In this document: positions 36,252 to 45,589 of the stretch, piece by piece
Layout: every line of letters starts with the position of its first letter
How positions within the stretch are numbered: the stretch's first letter is position 1
NCBI RefSeq assembly: GCF_020177375.1
Contig: NZ_JAIWHV010000024.1
Location: 1 to 61,284 of the forward strand
Direction of reading: 5' to 3'
Source: Saliphagus infecundisoli
GTDB taxonomy: Archaea; Halobacteriota; Halobacteria; Halobacteriales; Natrialbaceae
Length of the DNA stretch: 61,284 nt
The notes under the pieces: generated by a model
What the model saw: the letters and a program-made list of their open reading frames with translations, nothing else
Told to the model about the DNA's origin: nothing
The model's database searches: none
Program-made: the position numbers and the translations under genes

Positions 36252-39200
36252 CTACCGATGATTGGGATGGACGCGACCATGATGCGGACCGGTCTCGTGA
36301 GTCTGCCTACGAAGGAACGGATGACACTCCAAATCTCGAGTGGATCGTTGCAGAAGACGACCGAGTAGCTGACGTTGCCGACCTCGACGTGCAGTGGGTC
36401 GGCACTCCACTGGCTCGGAGTGGGCTTCGTGCGTACGCGGGCGCGATCCTCCTCGTTGGGCTTGCAATCGCCCTCGCGACTCCCAGCGTCGCTGGATTCG
36501 CTACGGGGCCGGCCCTTATCGGGCTCGCGCCGGTCGAGATCGGACTGGTCGTGACGACCGTCACCCTCCCATTGTGGTGGCTTGGGGCGATCCCAATCGC
36601 CCTCGGAGTCACGGGCGTTGTCGTCGGCCTGCTCCCACTATTGCGATCGATTCGAACCGAATATGTTCTCACGTCTGACGTGCTCTACGCCCGCAAACGA
36701 GGGATTCGAGGAGACCAATTTACGAAGCTCGCTCTCGAGCGTGTCGTCGAAACCACCCGTCACCAGTCGCTTGCGGGACGACTGCTCTCTTATGGGACGA
36801 TCACGTTCCGGACGGTCGAAGCCGAGATCCCCAAAGTGGTCTGCAAAGGCGTCCACAACCCGAAGGATGTCCATTCGATCGTCCTCACTCTCGACGCGTC
36901 CACCGACTCTCCGCTCGATCGCAAACAGGAGTACGTTCGCGTCATCCCGTCGACGGGTGAGCGAGCACCGTCCGAGATCGTCACTCAAATCCGCCCTCTG
37001 CACGCCCTGAACCCGACCGAAGAATCGTTCTGGCAGCGAATCAACCCGTTTGCCAGCCCTGACCCGCTGACGTTCGATTTCACCATCTACAGCAACGGCA
37101 CGGATGCGCCAATCGAGTTCTATTATTCGACTGACCAGCATCTCTCGACGCTCTATGACCGGCTCAACTCCGCCTACCCTGATACAGTCGAAATCGAACG
37201 CGTGACCGTCGATCTCGCCGAAAAGCTTGTCGCCCCAGAGCAATACAGCTACGAGGAGTTCGAGGCAGCGCTGGAAAACGGGGCGCTTCAGACCTCTGTC
37301 GAAGAGGTCGAAGCGATCACCCGTGTTCACGGCGGTCAGCCCCTCGCTGCTGATGGGGCCGGTACCAGCGACGGCCCGGGGTCGGTGTCGGTATCGGGAA
37401 CGGAGTCGGGGCCGGAGTTGGGGTCGGGAGCCAACACCCCGCTTGGAGGGCAACTCCCAAGCGTTGACCTCGACGCACTCCGGAAACAAGAGGACGAAGA
37501 AAACCGCGATCCAGGCTCGCTCAGATTCGGGCTCGAGACGCCACGTGATACCGGCGAGGGCGTTCTCGCGCGGCCCCACCCGGACGACGTTGAGCCGTAT
37601 AGTCTGCGGTGGACGGGCAGTGGCGACCCGATGACGCCGATCAGGCTTTTCGACGAGGAACTTGATGACGAAGACTTCACGAAAGATAGCTCGCACGCGC
37701 CCCTAACCGTGCTGATCGACCACTTCGCAACGACTGATTATCCGATCGTCTTTCAGGCAGCGTTCGAAGGCGAACAGGATTCGACCCACAGTGGCAATCA
37801 GCGTATCGAGGAGATCCGAGGCGACCGAGAAACGTGGGGGGAGGCGATCAATCAAGCTATCGAAGATTTCTTCTATGGTCCCGAGCCCAAGCAAGAGCGC
37901 CATCCACAGGACTCCCAACCGATCCCCGAAGCCGATCGTGATCTGATCGACAACCTCCAAACAGAAGACTTGGGGCATACGTTCACGGCCAACCTGCGGG
38001 TAGTAACCGTCCCCCCGAAGTCGGCGAGCAGTGACACGTCCGAGCTCAAACAGTCGCTCCGAAGCATCAGCACGGTGTTCGATCCGCTTGAGGGGCGATT
38101 CTATGGCATTGAGAGCGAAAAATTGTACGATAAAGGCTTGCTCGCCCGCCGCAGCCGGACGTACTCGCGGCGCTGTTTCAACCGTGTCCTGAATCGAGAC
38201 GTCGTGACCGGCAAGCGACTCGGACGCTCGACGCCCGACCTCCATCTCGACCCGAACGAACTCTGCAACATGATCATCGTGCCGAGCACCGAGCACCTCA
38301 CTGACGAGGCCACCAAAGAAACCCACGCGAATCCAGAAAGCCGGACATCACTCCCCGGATTGGAGGCTGCCCAGCGCCGGCAGTACACGACAGGGATGGT
38401 GCTGGGCGAGGACCCCGCCAGTTCCATTGATGGGCCGCTTCGATTACCACCGGACCGACAGACCCGCCACTGGCTCGTCTGCGCGACGACCGGAGGTGGG
38501 AAGAGTCAACTCGTCAATCGGATGCTGCGCTCGCTCAGCGAGACGACGTCAGGGCCGAACATCCTGTTCGAGCCGAAAGGCGACGGAATGTGCACCAACT
38601 ACCTCATGGGCCACTACAAGCGGCATGGCTCGCTCGAGGACGTCTACTACTTCCGCGAGCCTGAGACGCTTCCTGCAGTCTCGTTTTTCGATCTTCGGCC
38701 CGCGCTCGAAGCCGGCCACGACCGGGAAACCGCGGTCAAGGAGAAGGCCGATCACTTCCACGCGCTGATGCGGATGATTATGGGTGCAGAGCGTCACGAG
38801 CAGGCGTTCGTCGCGAACGAAATCCTGACGTTCCTCATCCACGCGCTGTTCGATCCTGTTCACGGGGACGACGTCTTCGGCCTCGATGATCTGGTCGAGG
38901 CTGCGACGCGGATGCAGCGAAATCAAGAGCTGCCGGACGTCTCGGGGATCAACCAGGATATCCACGACTCTCTCACTGCACAGTTCGCCAAGGAGGATCA
39001 TCAGTTCCACACCACGATGGGTGCGGTGCTCAATCGACTCAACCGGCTGAAAGAGGACCGTCACCTCCACTGGATGCTGCGCCACAAGCCCGGTCGAGAG
39101 GCCGAGGGCGACAGCCTCTACGGGTTCCACGACCAGAACGTCCATTTCGATTTCCGCGATATCCTCGACGAGGACGTGACGATCCTGTTCGACCTCGGCG

Positions 39201-40969
39201 ACCTCACACTGGACGCCCAGCGTGGGTTGACCACGGTCCTGTTGAGTAACCTGTGGCACTCGATTCAGCACCGACGGCGATCGTCGCCAGACAACGTGGT
39301 GAACGTGATTCTTGAGGAGGCCGCGCCGTTCATCGCGACGGAGTTAGTCGCCGATCAGCTCCTCCCACAGGGTCGCTCATCGGGGCTGAGCATGGGACTC
39401 GTCATGCAGTATCCCGAGCAGGTCAACCCCTGGGACGAGGACAACAACGGCGCGTACGAAGAGCTGTTGACAGAGGTGCATACGAAACTGGTCGGGGACA
39501 TCTCGATTACGGATCGGTTTGCGAAAACGTTCACGCACGACGATCTGTCCGTGGAGGATGTTCGCAACCGGATCAATCGGATAGCGTCAGGCGAGTGGTT
39601 CACGAAGCTTGCGAGTCCCAAGTTCGGTGAGGATCGACCAGCACCGCTGACGTTGCACTCGCTGCCGATCATCAGTGGACATCCAGAGAGCGACGAGCCG
39701 CTGTCGGAGACCGAGCAGGCACGCTTTGATGACGAAATCCTGCCAGGGGTCATCGAGCGGACTGACGACGAATACGGCTTGGAAGTGCCCACGCACGAGG
39801 ACGTGATGAACTGGTCGGAGTGGGACGGGGCACATCACGAGCGGGGGTCGCCGCCGGAACTCGAGTCAGACGAGGTCGAGATCGGTGCCGAGGTCGAAAG
39901 CGAGAGCGAAGATGAGGTCGAGGAAGAGGGTGAGGCTGAGATCGAACAGGAGGATCGGGGTGAGGACGAAAAGAAAGGTGAAGTTGCTGCTGACTCAGAA
40001 CGCCCGTCGTTAAATGACACTGCCCCGGAGAGTGGGAGCGAGGCCCAGCATGAAGACACCGAAGAAGGCGGCGAGAGCAGGGAGATGGGGGAGAGGATTG
40101 ACTCCACAGACGATAGGGACGTCATAGACAGCGGAGATGACACCGAAGACGACGGAGACGTGGGGGATGCCGACGAGTCCGACGAGTCCGTCGACAGTTC
40201 CCCAACTCCCTCGCTCTTTGGCGCGAACGAGGGCGGCACTGAGAGTTGTCCAGTCACGGACGGTACTCTTCGCGAATGCGGCCTCTCTCGAGACGACGCG
40301 ATCTTCCTCAAACGAGTGTTAGACGCGATGAACCGCGAACTCCCGGACTACACGCTCTTGGACGGGATGGACGAATTGAAAGATGGGCTTGATGGGCTTG
40401 ATGTTCATGTATTGATTGAGCAGGATTTGCTCGAGAAAGAGACGGTGAATCGACGGGTATACTACACGGTTCTTCCAGAGGGGCGAGAGCTACTCGACGA
40501 GTCGCTCACAGCCGACGCAGGAACTGGTGATCTCGGAGAGAAGACACCACACAAAGTTGGGGTAGAACTCCTGGTCCAATGGTTCAACACGTTCGAGGAG
40601 GTTGAGCGGGTTGATCGATATCACCAGCAGGATTCGGAGACAGTATTCGATGTCGTCGGGTTCGATATCGATGGTGAACTCGTTCGGGTCGGTGAAGTCG
40701 AGATGGCATCGAATAACGCGCAAGCGGTCGTAGACGACTACAACAAAATGGCTGCCGTCGACGCGGACGCAATCTGGGCTTTTCGGTCCCGTGGCGAAGC
40801 GGAGGATACGATAGAGGTATTGGCCGGTCACAATCGACTTCCCAGCAAAGTGAGTGGACGGGCGGCTCACGTGTTCTCACGGATGCAAGAGACGGTCGAA
40901 GAGTTTGAAGCCGATGGGATGACAACAATACAGACCTTCCGAAAAATGAATGAGGGAATAGAGGAATAG
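36248..40969 (+). CDS. VirD4/TraD-like coupling ATPase with extra domains
   Basis: The 1573-residue protein has two membrane helices (about residues 60-130), then a PH-like bacterial domain (YVLTSDVLYARKRGIRGDQF), a long region, and the motor with Walker A TTGGGKSQLVNR near 747 and Walker B VVNVILEEAAPFI near 1017. An acidic linker (about 1200-1320) leads to a C-terminal winged-helix-like region and a nuclease-like domain (DVVGFDIDGELVRVGEVEMAS) in which the usual E-x-K lysine is replaced. Coupling proteins bring DNA to the mating channel. Its position behind a VirB4-like ATPase supports this role. The ExE-type end may be an inactive DNA-binding nuclease fold. Confidence 0.83.
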   Translation: MTTDDWDGRDHDADRSRESAYEGTDDTPNLEWIVAEDDRVADVADLDVQWVGTPLARSGLRAYAGAILLVGLAIALATPSVAGFATGPALIGLAPVEIGLVVTTVTLPLWWLGAIPIALGVTGVVVGLLPLLRSIRTEYVLTSDVLYARKRGIRGDQFTKLALERVVETTRHQSLAGRLLSYGTITFRTVEAEIPKVVCKGVHNPKDVHSIVLTLDASTDSPLDRKQEYVRVIPSTGERAPSEIVTQIRPLHALNPTEESFWQRINPFASPDPLTFDFTIYSNGTDAPIEFYYSTDQHLSTLYDRLNSAYPDTVEIERVTVDLAEKLVAPEQYSYEEFEAALENGALQTSVEEVEAITRVHGGQPLAADGAGTSDGPGSVSVSGTESGPELGSGANTPLGGQLPSVDLDALRKQEDEENRDPGSLRFGLETPRDTGEGVLARPHPDDVEPYSLRWTGSGDPMTPIRLFDEELDDEDFTKDSSHAPLTVLIDHFATTDYPIVFQAAFEGEQDSTHSGNQRIEEIRGDRETWGEAINQAIEDFFYGPEPKQERHPQDSQPIPEADRDLIDNLQTEDLGHTFTANLRVVTVPPKSASSDTSELKQSLRSISTVFDPLEGRFYGIESEKLYDKGLLARRSRTYSRRCFNRVLNRDVVTGKRLGRSTPDLHLDPNELCNMIIVPSTEHLTDEATKETHANPESRTSLPGLEAAQRRQYTTGMVLGEDPASSIDGPLRLPPDRQTRHWLVCATTGGGKSQLVNRMLRSLSETTSGPNILFEPKGDGMCTNYLMGHYKRHGSLEDVYYFREPETLPAVSFFDLRPALEAGHDRETAVKEKADHFHALMRMIMGAERHEQAFVANEILTFLIHALFDPVHGDDVFGLDDLVEAATRMQRNQELPDVSGINQDIHDSLTAQFAKEDHQFHTTMGAVLNRLNRLKEDRHLHWMLRHKPGREAEGDSLYGFHDQNVHFDFRDILDEDVTILFDLGDLTLDAQRGLTTVLLSNLWHSIQHRRRSSPDNVVNVILEEAAPFIATELVADQLLPQGRSSGLSMGLVMQYPEQVNPWDEDNNGAYEELLTEVHTKLVGDISITDRFAKTFTHDDLSVEDVRNRINRIASGEWFTKLASPKFGEDRPAPLTLHSLPIISGHPESDEPLSETEQARFDDEILPGVIERTDDEYGLEVPTHEDVMNWSEWDGAHHERGSPPELESDEVEIGAEVESESEDEVEEEGEAEIEQEDRGEDEKKGEVAADSERPSLNDTAPESGSEAQHEDTEEGGESREMGERIDSTDDRDVIDSGDDTEDDGDVGDADESDESVDSSPTPSLFGANEGGTESCPVTDGTLRECGLSRDDAIFLKRVLDAMNRELPDYTLLDGMDELKDGLDGLDVHVLIEQDLLEKETVNRRVYYTVLPEGRELLDESLTADAGTGDLGEKTPHKVGVELLVQWFNTFEEVERVDRYHQQDSETVFDVVGFDIDGELVRVGEVEMASNNAQAVVDDYNKMAAVDADAIWAFRSRGEAEDTIEVLAGHNRLPSKVSGRAAHVFSRMQETVEEFEADGMTTIQTFRKMNEGIEE

Positions 40970-40971
40970 CG

Positions 40972-41280
40972 ATGGTTTCGCTCCTCCGTCGTCTTGTGTC
41001 GGAGCTGGATATTGTGTCGGTATATCTGTCGCAGTATATACCAATCTACTCCTACGGGGGAATACTGGAAATCGGGCTCAGTATCACTGCTGTCGCGCTC
41101 GTCATCTACGCGCTGTTGCTGCCAGTCCTTTTCACTGTCCGGATGTTCATCGGGACGATCCTCACTCCGAGGTGGACGCCGTTCCCGCGACGGGGGGATG
41201 GCGTCGTGGTCGGTGTTATTGCTCTCCTGGGGTTGATCGTCGCGATTGATTTCATCCAATTTGCTGGAATAAGCCCATGA
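40972..41280 (+). CDS. small membrane protein in the transfer operon
   Basis: The 102-residue product starts 2 bp after the coupling ATPase stop and has two hydrophobic helices (about 30-58 and 78-100) joined by a basic loop. Its stop overlaps the next start (ATGA). This tight packing says it belongs to the transfer or primase operon. No family recognised. Confidence 0.7.
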   Translation: MVSLLRRLVSELDIVSVYLSQYIPIYSYGGILEIGLSITAVALVIYALLLPVLFTVRMFIGTILTPRWTPFPRRGDGVVVGVIALLGLIVAIDFIQFAGISP

Positions 41281-42200
41281 CCTGGAGAGAAGCAACGCGC
41301 GACGAGATCTACACGTACTATACTGAGGAGTTTCCCGAGTACACAGACCAGCTTCCAGGGTTCATTATGGCGACTGCACCGAAAGAGTTCGGGATCAGCT
41401 TTCGCGAGCGCCATCCAATTCGCAAGAAAGAGCGCCCAGATCGGAACTTCATCCGACGAGCGACGCGGCGGACGGACTCGAATGGAGAGCAGATCTCACA
41501 GAACTTCGGCGGGCTCGAGGACGTTCTGTCGTTCATTCAATCTCCCGCGCGGCACGACCCGTTCCAGGGAAGTGAGTACGCACTCGTCGATCCCGATCTG
41601 ATCGAGAAATCCGACCCGGTTTCAGCAGGGGTGTACTACGGGTTAGACAACTGGGAGCGGTCGTGGGTGGTCGCTGTCGATATCGATGCAAAAGATATTG
41701 CCGCAGCACGGGCTGAACGCGAACTCGACGGTGAGCACGGCCCGTTCGCAATGGACCAGGAGAATCCAAGCCGAAGCGAGATGTTGCTTGCTGACTCCGG
41801 CATTCGTGACGCCGACCCTGCGGGGTATCCCTACGCGTTCGAGGACATTAACCGTGCAATTGAGTACGGCTTCGACACGCAGGATATCTTCGAAGCAGAC
41901 TTCACTGCCGAAGAGACGATGGTTGTCTACTCTGGGCAAGGCGTCCACGTCTACCTGCTCGACGACGATCTCGAGCACGACTACGACGAGAAAAGCCGAG
42001 AAGTGCTTAACGATCTCCTGATCGAGCGATACGAGATCCCGATCGATCCCGTGGTGACCGCTGATCGGAGCCGCCTGCTTCGAGTGCCCTACTCGTTGCA
42101 TGCCGACGTCTGTCGTGTCGTCCAGCCGATCGAGAGTCCGTCGTTCGACCCCCGAACGGACGCGCAACCACAGTTCCTCGAGAGTGATCCCAATGGTTGA
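41277..42200 (+). CDS. PriS-like archaeo-eukaryotic primase domain protein
   Basis: The 307-residue protein has the catalytic AEP pattern: WVVAVDIDAKD near residue 130 with paired Asp residues, VVYSGQGVHVYLLDD (SGxGxH motif) near 215, and DRSRLLRVPYSLH near 265. It would make primers or short DNA strands. It overlaps the next gene by 8 bp and sits behind the coupling protein, so it probably supports replication of transferred single strands. It is short for PriS and lacks an obvious helicase partner. Confidence 0.82.
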   Translation: MTWREATRDEIYTYYTEEFPEYTDQLPGFIMATAPKEFGISFRERHPIRKKERPDRNFIRRATRRTDSNGEQISQNFGGLEDVLSFIQSPARHDPFQGSEYALVDPDLIEKSDPVSAGVYYGLDNWERSWVVAVDIDAKDIAAARAERELDGEHGPFAMDQENPSRSEMLLADSGIRDADPAGYPYAFEDINRAIEYGFDTQDIFEADFTAEETMVVYSGQGVHVYLLDDDLEHDYDEKSREVLNDLLIERYEIPIDPVVTADRSRLLRVPYSLHADVCRVVQPIESPSFDPRTDAQPQFLESDPNG

Positions 42201-43746
42201 CCCACGACACACCGAACGAGACGCCTATCTCGTCGTCGCAGTGCCGACCGAGTTTTCGAACCGGGACATCATTCAGTTGTTCCTCCGGGGCTACGACTGC
42301 TATCTGCACGATGACGACCTCGCGAGGGAGGACTTGATTTCGGATATCGAACAATTTGGGACGGCGGCGTTCGAGAACGCGAAGCGTGAACGCCCCCTCG
42401 AGTACCCGTTCGTCGATGACCCTGGAATGCTCGTGTTGCTGGCGACGTTGAGTACACTCTGTGTCGAGGACCAACCCCGGTTCGAGGAGACACCACTCCG
42501 GCGTAACCAAGTGGTCGCCAACATCCGCGAACTGTTCGCGACCAACGTGCTCGCACTCTTATACGAGTACGACGACCCGACACTCTACCAAGAGATCGCT
42601 GAAGTCCTCTACGCGAAACCGCCAAACGACGACGGCCCTCACCCCGGACGGGTCTGTACCGACGTCACCACCATGCCCGAGTTCGATGACGAGAAGGACA
42701 AGAAAAAAGGCGAAGACGAAACCGAAGAGGAGCTTTACGTCGAAATCCCAATGGCAGCCGCCTCGCGCGCGTGCCTTGCACGGTCAACAAGCGAAGCGAC
42801 GAGTGCCGAGGAAACTGGCGAGATTCTCACCCGGATCGCGAACGGCAATCTCTATATCCCACTCGCGTACGTGCGAGACAGATACCGGACGTATGTTGAC
42901 ACAGGCTTTGGATGCTTGCGAGCGGCCCAAGAAGACGATCTTAGTGACGAAGAACGCAACTGGTTAGCAACCACCGAAACAGCGATCACCGACCGCACAG
43001 ACCGCGCTATCGAACTGGGACACTACCAACAGATCTGGACAACCTGGGATCGCGGCGAGCGCGTCGTCCAACTCATTCGAGAAGCCATGCGAACCGATCC
43101 CCGCGTCCAAATCGGCGAGTTCCACACCGCTACAGAGTTATACGAAGCGCTTGAGGCCTACAACCCAGATAATGAGGGCGAACATGCCCAACTCCAACAG
43201 CTCTCAAGTCCCCGAAGTGTGGGAAACACCCTTGCCGACCACGACTCACATCGGTCAGTGACGATTGACCGGACCGGCCGTGCCAACACTTACCAGATTG
43301 GGCACTCGGGCGGCGGCGCGCGCCCGATCGAAATCACGGAACTTGAAGACTTTTTCGAACTCCCGTGCATGGCAGCGATGGACGACAAGCTTCACGAGGA
43401 CCCGCCAGTGCGGAAAGACCTTTTCAACTTCGTCCGGATGACGATGTGGCTCCCCCAATATCGCGACAAACCGATCGACGAAATCACCGAACAAATCCAA
43501 GACCTGTTCAGCCGCTGGCCGTGGCACGATTCGGAGATCACCGACTACCAAGTCAAATATGAACACCGTCGCGGTGAACGCGGGATCGGTCCCAAAGGAA
43601 ATACCCCACTTCCGATGGGCTGTGATAACGACGATATGCAACGACACTGCATCGGCAAAGATCAGTGCCCGTACTCGATCTACGGCAGCCTTCCCTTCCC
43701 CGACGAAATGTACGATCAACTTGACGAATCCGAAGACTGGTTCTAA
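42193..43746 (+). CDS. PriL-like large primase subunit
   Basis: The 517-residue protein from ATG 42193 is mostly helical with an acidic linker near 165-180. The C-terminal region carries four cysteines: one in FELPCMAAMDD, one in PMGCDNDDMQRHC plus the second in the same stretch, and CPYS shortly after. This matches the 4Fe-4S domain of archaeal/eukaryotic PriL. With the preceding PriS-like gene it forms a two-subunit primase carried by the element. Overlapping genes suggest a fixed stoichiometry. Confidence 0.78.
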   Translation: MVDPRHTERDAYLVVAVPTEFSNRDIIQLFLRGYDCYLHDDDLAREDLISDIEQFGTAAFENAKRERPLEYPFVDDPGMLVLLATLSTLCVEDQPRFEETPLRRNQVVANIRELFATNVLALLYEYDDPTLYQEIAEVLYAKPPNDDGPHPGRVCTDVTTMPEFDDEKDKKKGEDETEEELYVEIPMAAASRACLARSTSEATSAEETGEILTRIANGNLYIPLAYVRDRYRTYVDTGFGCLRAAQEDDLSDEERNWLATTETAITDRTDRAIELGHYQQIWTTWDRGERVVQLIREAMRTDPRVQIGEFHTATELYEALEAYNPDNEGEHAQLQQLSSPRSVGNTLADHDSHRSVTIDRTGRANTYQIGHSGGGARPIEITELEDFFELPCMAAMDDKLHEDPPVRKDLFNFVRMTMWLPQYRDKPIDEITEQIQDLFSRWPWHDSEITDYQVKYEHRRGERGIGPKGNTPLPMGCDNDDMQRHCIGKDQCPYSIYGSLPFPDEMYDQLDESEDWF

Positions 43747-44534
43747 AGTTCTCCACCGTTTCTATCCACCCCACATCCGATAATATATACCACTGTTATC
43801 CAGTATAAACTATAAATATTTCACCTATAGATGAATGGAACGAACGGTGGCCTTGAGATGTTTGAGGAGCCGGATTGAACGGGAAATGTCACTTCATTCT
43901 TCCCCCTCAGAGCAGATTAATATATCTCTGAATTCTCTCCCTTTCTTCATATATTATTGGATATTAGTAGTGCAGAAAAGTCTCCACCCAACGAACCAAT
44001 GACTGGGGCCACCGTAAGAAGGGACTGAAATGGGGATTTCCCCCTCTACTATTCGACGGTAGAGCATTTGGTTCCCATATCCAACCCCGGAAACAACATT
44101 TTTACTCCGCCTTTGTGACTGAATTGAGAAGGTTATCTATTACGTCTTTTCCTAACTAAAGTACATATTCACAGATTGTCTGTGAGGACGATCCCACCCA
44201 AAACATATGTTATATAGAGTATATTCTTAACAAGTTAATCTGGGACGCATCTATCTCGTTAACCACGATTTAGCCTCTCAAACTGCTACAAACGAAGGTT
44301 AGAACGGATCTAGAAGAATAATATAGCGAATCTAATGGATTACTCATTACTTCTAATCAATGTAAAACTCGATATTCCACCGATTTCAGAAGTTTCACCC
44401 CCTCGTTCAGCACGTTTTCTGTTCCACCATCAAAATCTGGTTTCGTTAACCACGATTCTAGCGCCTTAGAGATGCCCAACGAACCTCTAACCAGTTTTAA
44501 GCCCGTTAAACTCCTCTTGCACACCTGGAAATCG
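43747..44534. other. AT-rich gene-free region after the primase genes
   Basis: No supported gene on either strand. It is rich in TATA-like runs (ATAATATATACC, TATAAATATTTC). A 15-bp direct repeat, TCGTTAACCACGATT, occurs at 44256-44270 and 44443-44457. It may be an origin, transfer origin or partition site, but no test can be made here. Confidence 0.4.
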
Positions 44535-44990
44535 TCCAAAGGATAAGGGAGGTATGCAGATACGAGGGGGGTAGTTAACGGGGAGAAAAGTGGGCGGTGG
44601 AAAGAATGGAAGAACAGGAAATTACCAGGAAAGATATAGATGTGTGAGCGGGGGTGGTGGAGGAGAATACACGGGGGTCTGGGAGAGAGTGAAACGTGGG
44701 AGAGAAGCAGACAGAAAAGGGTGAGAATGCAGTAGTTGGCTGGCCGGGGGAACAGGAGGTGAGAGCTGGGAGTAAGAGGGCGTAGATCAACGGTATCTCT
44801 CCGCATAGTGGAGAGGGTAAAGTAGGAGGGAAAGGAGGTCACAATCACGGGAAAGTATCAGATCCCATAGTCAGTGAGAATGGCGTGAGAAGAAGGAGTG
44901 AAAACAGGGTGAATGAGGAGCAGTGAGGAGCAGACCAGTGAGGGAGTTCGGGGACTCGAGGAGCGGGGCTGAACGGGGAGCAGTTTTGTC
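44535..44990 (+). other. purine-rich strand asymmetry, non-coding
   Basis: The plus strand is roughly 70-80 % purine in most 60-base blocks (my count over several lines), with runs of GGAG, GAGG and GAAAG. Long minus-strand open frames here are Pro/Ser/Phe/Leu-rich by-products of this bias. It lies directly upstream of the small-gene array. Confidence 0.5.
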
Positions 44991-45006
44991 CCGATCGGAC
45001 TCATCC

Positions 45007-45049
45007 GCACGGTGGTGTCGGTCGCCCCTCAGAGAGGGGTAGAGGTACG
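45007..45049 (+). promoter_or_regulatory. hairpin leader A
   Basis: Starts GCACGGTGGTGTCGG; the hairpin CCCCTC-AGA-GAGGGG is followed by TAGAGG and the ATG. First of eight leaders of this type and the longest stem (6 bp). Confidence 0.6.
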
Positions 45050-45589
45050 ATGGGATGGAGCGACCGACACGAGACGGAGGACGAACCGGACGACAACCAC
45101 GAGCAGGTTCTGGAGGAAGAATTTGACGAGTGGGTCCAGGAAGGCAAAGAGTCGGGGCCGTGGGGTCGGAAGGAGACACAGTCCGACGCGGGCGCCGCCG
45201 CGAAGACTCGAGAGGGTCCACACATGAGTGAGGAGTCACCGATTCCTGGCTCGCCCTCGCGAGCGGTTTCAGAAGATCCGCTGTCGATGACGCAGTGTCC
45301 CCGGTGTGACAGTCGTAGGTTCGTCTCGAAGAAACTGGTGTACGAGGAGTTCCACTACAGCGAGGGGGGCGATCTCGAGCGGCATCAGAATCGGGTCCGT
45401 GCCGAGTTCGAGTACACGTGCATCGACTGCGACAAGCGGTTCCACGAACTGCCGAAGGGGGCGCGTTCGTACTACAGGGAAGTCACGGTCCTTCGGGAGG
45501 ACCTCCGACATGCGATTCGGGTCCAAACGCGGGCCTGGCTCGCCTCGGTTGGCGATCGACTTCGAGGGCTCTTCTCGAGAGGCGAATAG
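45050..45589 (+). CDS. zinc-ribbon protein
   Basis: The 179-residue product has an acidic N-terminus and a central zinc ribbon: MTQCPRCDSRRFVSKK, about 35 residues, then YTCIDCDKRFHELPKG. The C-terminus is basic (RHAIRVQTRAWLASVGDRL), fitting nucleic-acid binding. ATG 45050 follows hairpin leader A; an internal ATG (45225) would still keep the ribbon. It is the first gene of the small-gene array. Function unknown, but a transcription or replication accessory role is plausible. Confidence 0.65.
   Translation: MGWSDRHETEDEPDDNHEQVLEEEFDEWVQEGKESGPWGRKETQSDAGAAAKTREGPHMSEESPIPGSPSRAVSEDPLSMTQCPRCDSRRFVSKKLVYEEFHYSEGGDLERHQNRVRAEFEYTCIDCDKRFHELPKGARSYYREVTVLREDLRHAIRVQTRAWLASVGDRLRGLFSRGE

Noticed and set aside
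36638-37696. 352-codon frame antisense to the coupling ATPase
   Set aside because: Arg-rich mirror of a well-supported coding strand; no independent motif.
44357-44848. 163-codon minus-strand open frame
   Set aside because: It is Pro/Ser/Phe/Leu-rich and follows only from the purine bias of the opposite strand; no acidic halophile composition.
43747-45006. Possible tRNA or structural RNA in the AT-rich gap
   Set aside because: I found no cloverleaf or conserved RNA core on reading both strands.
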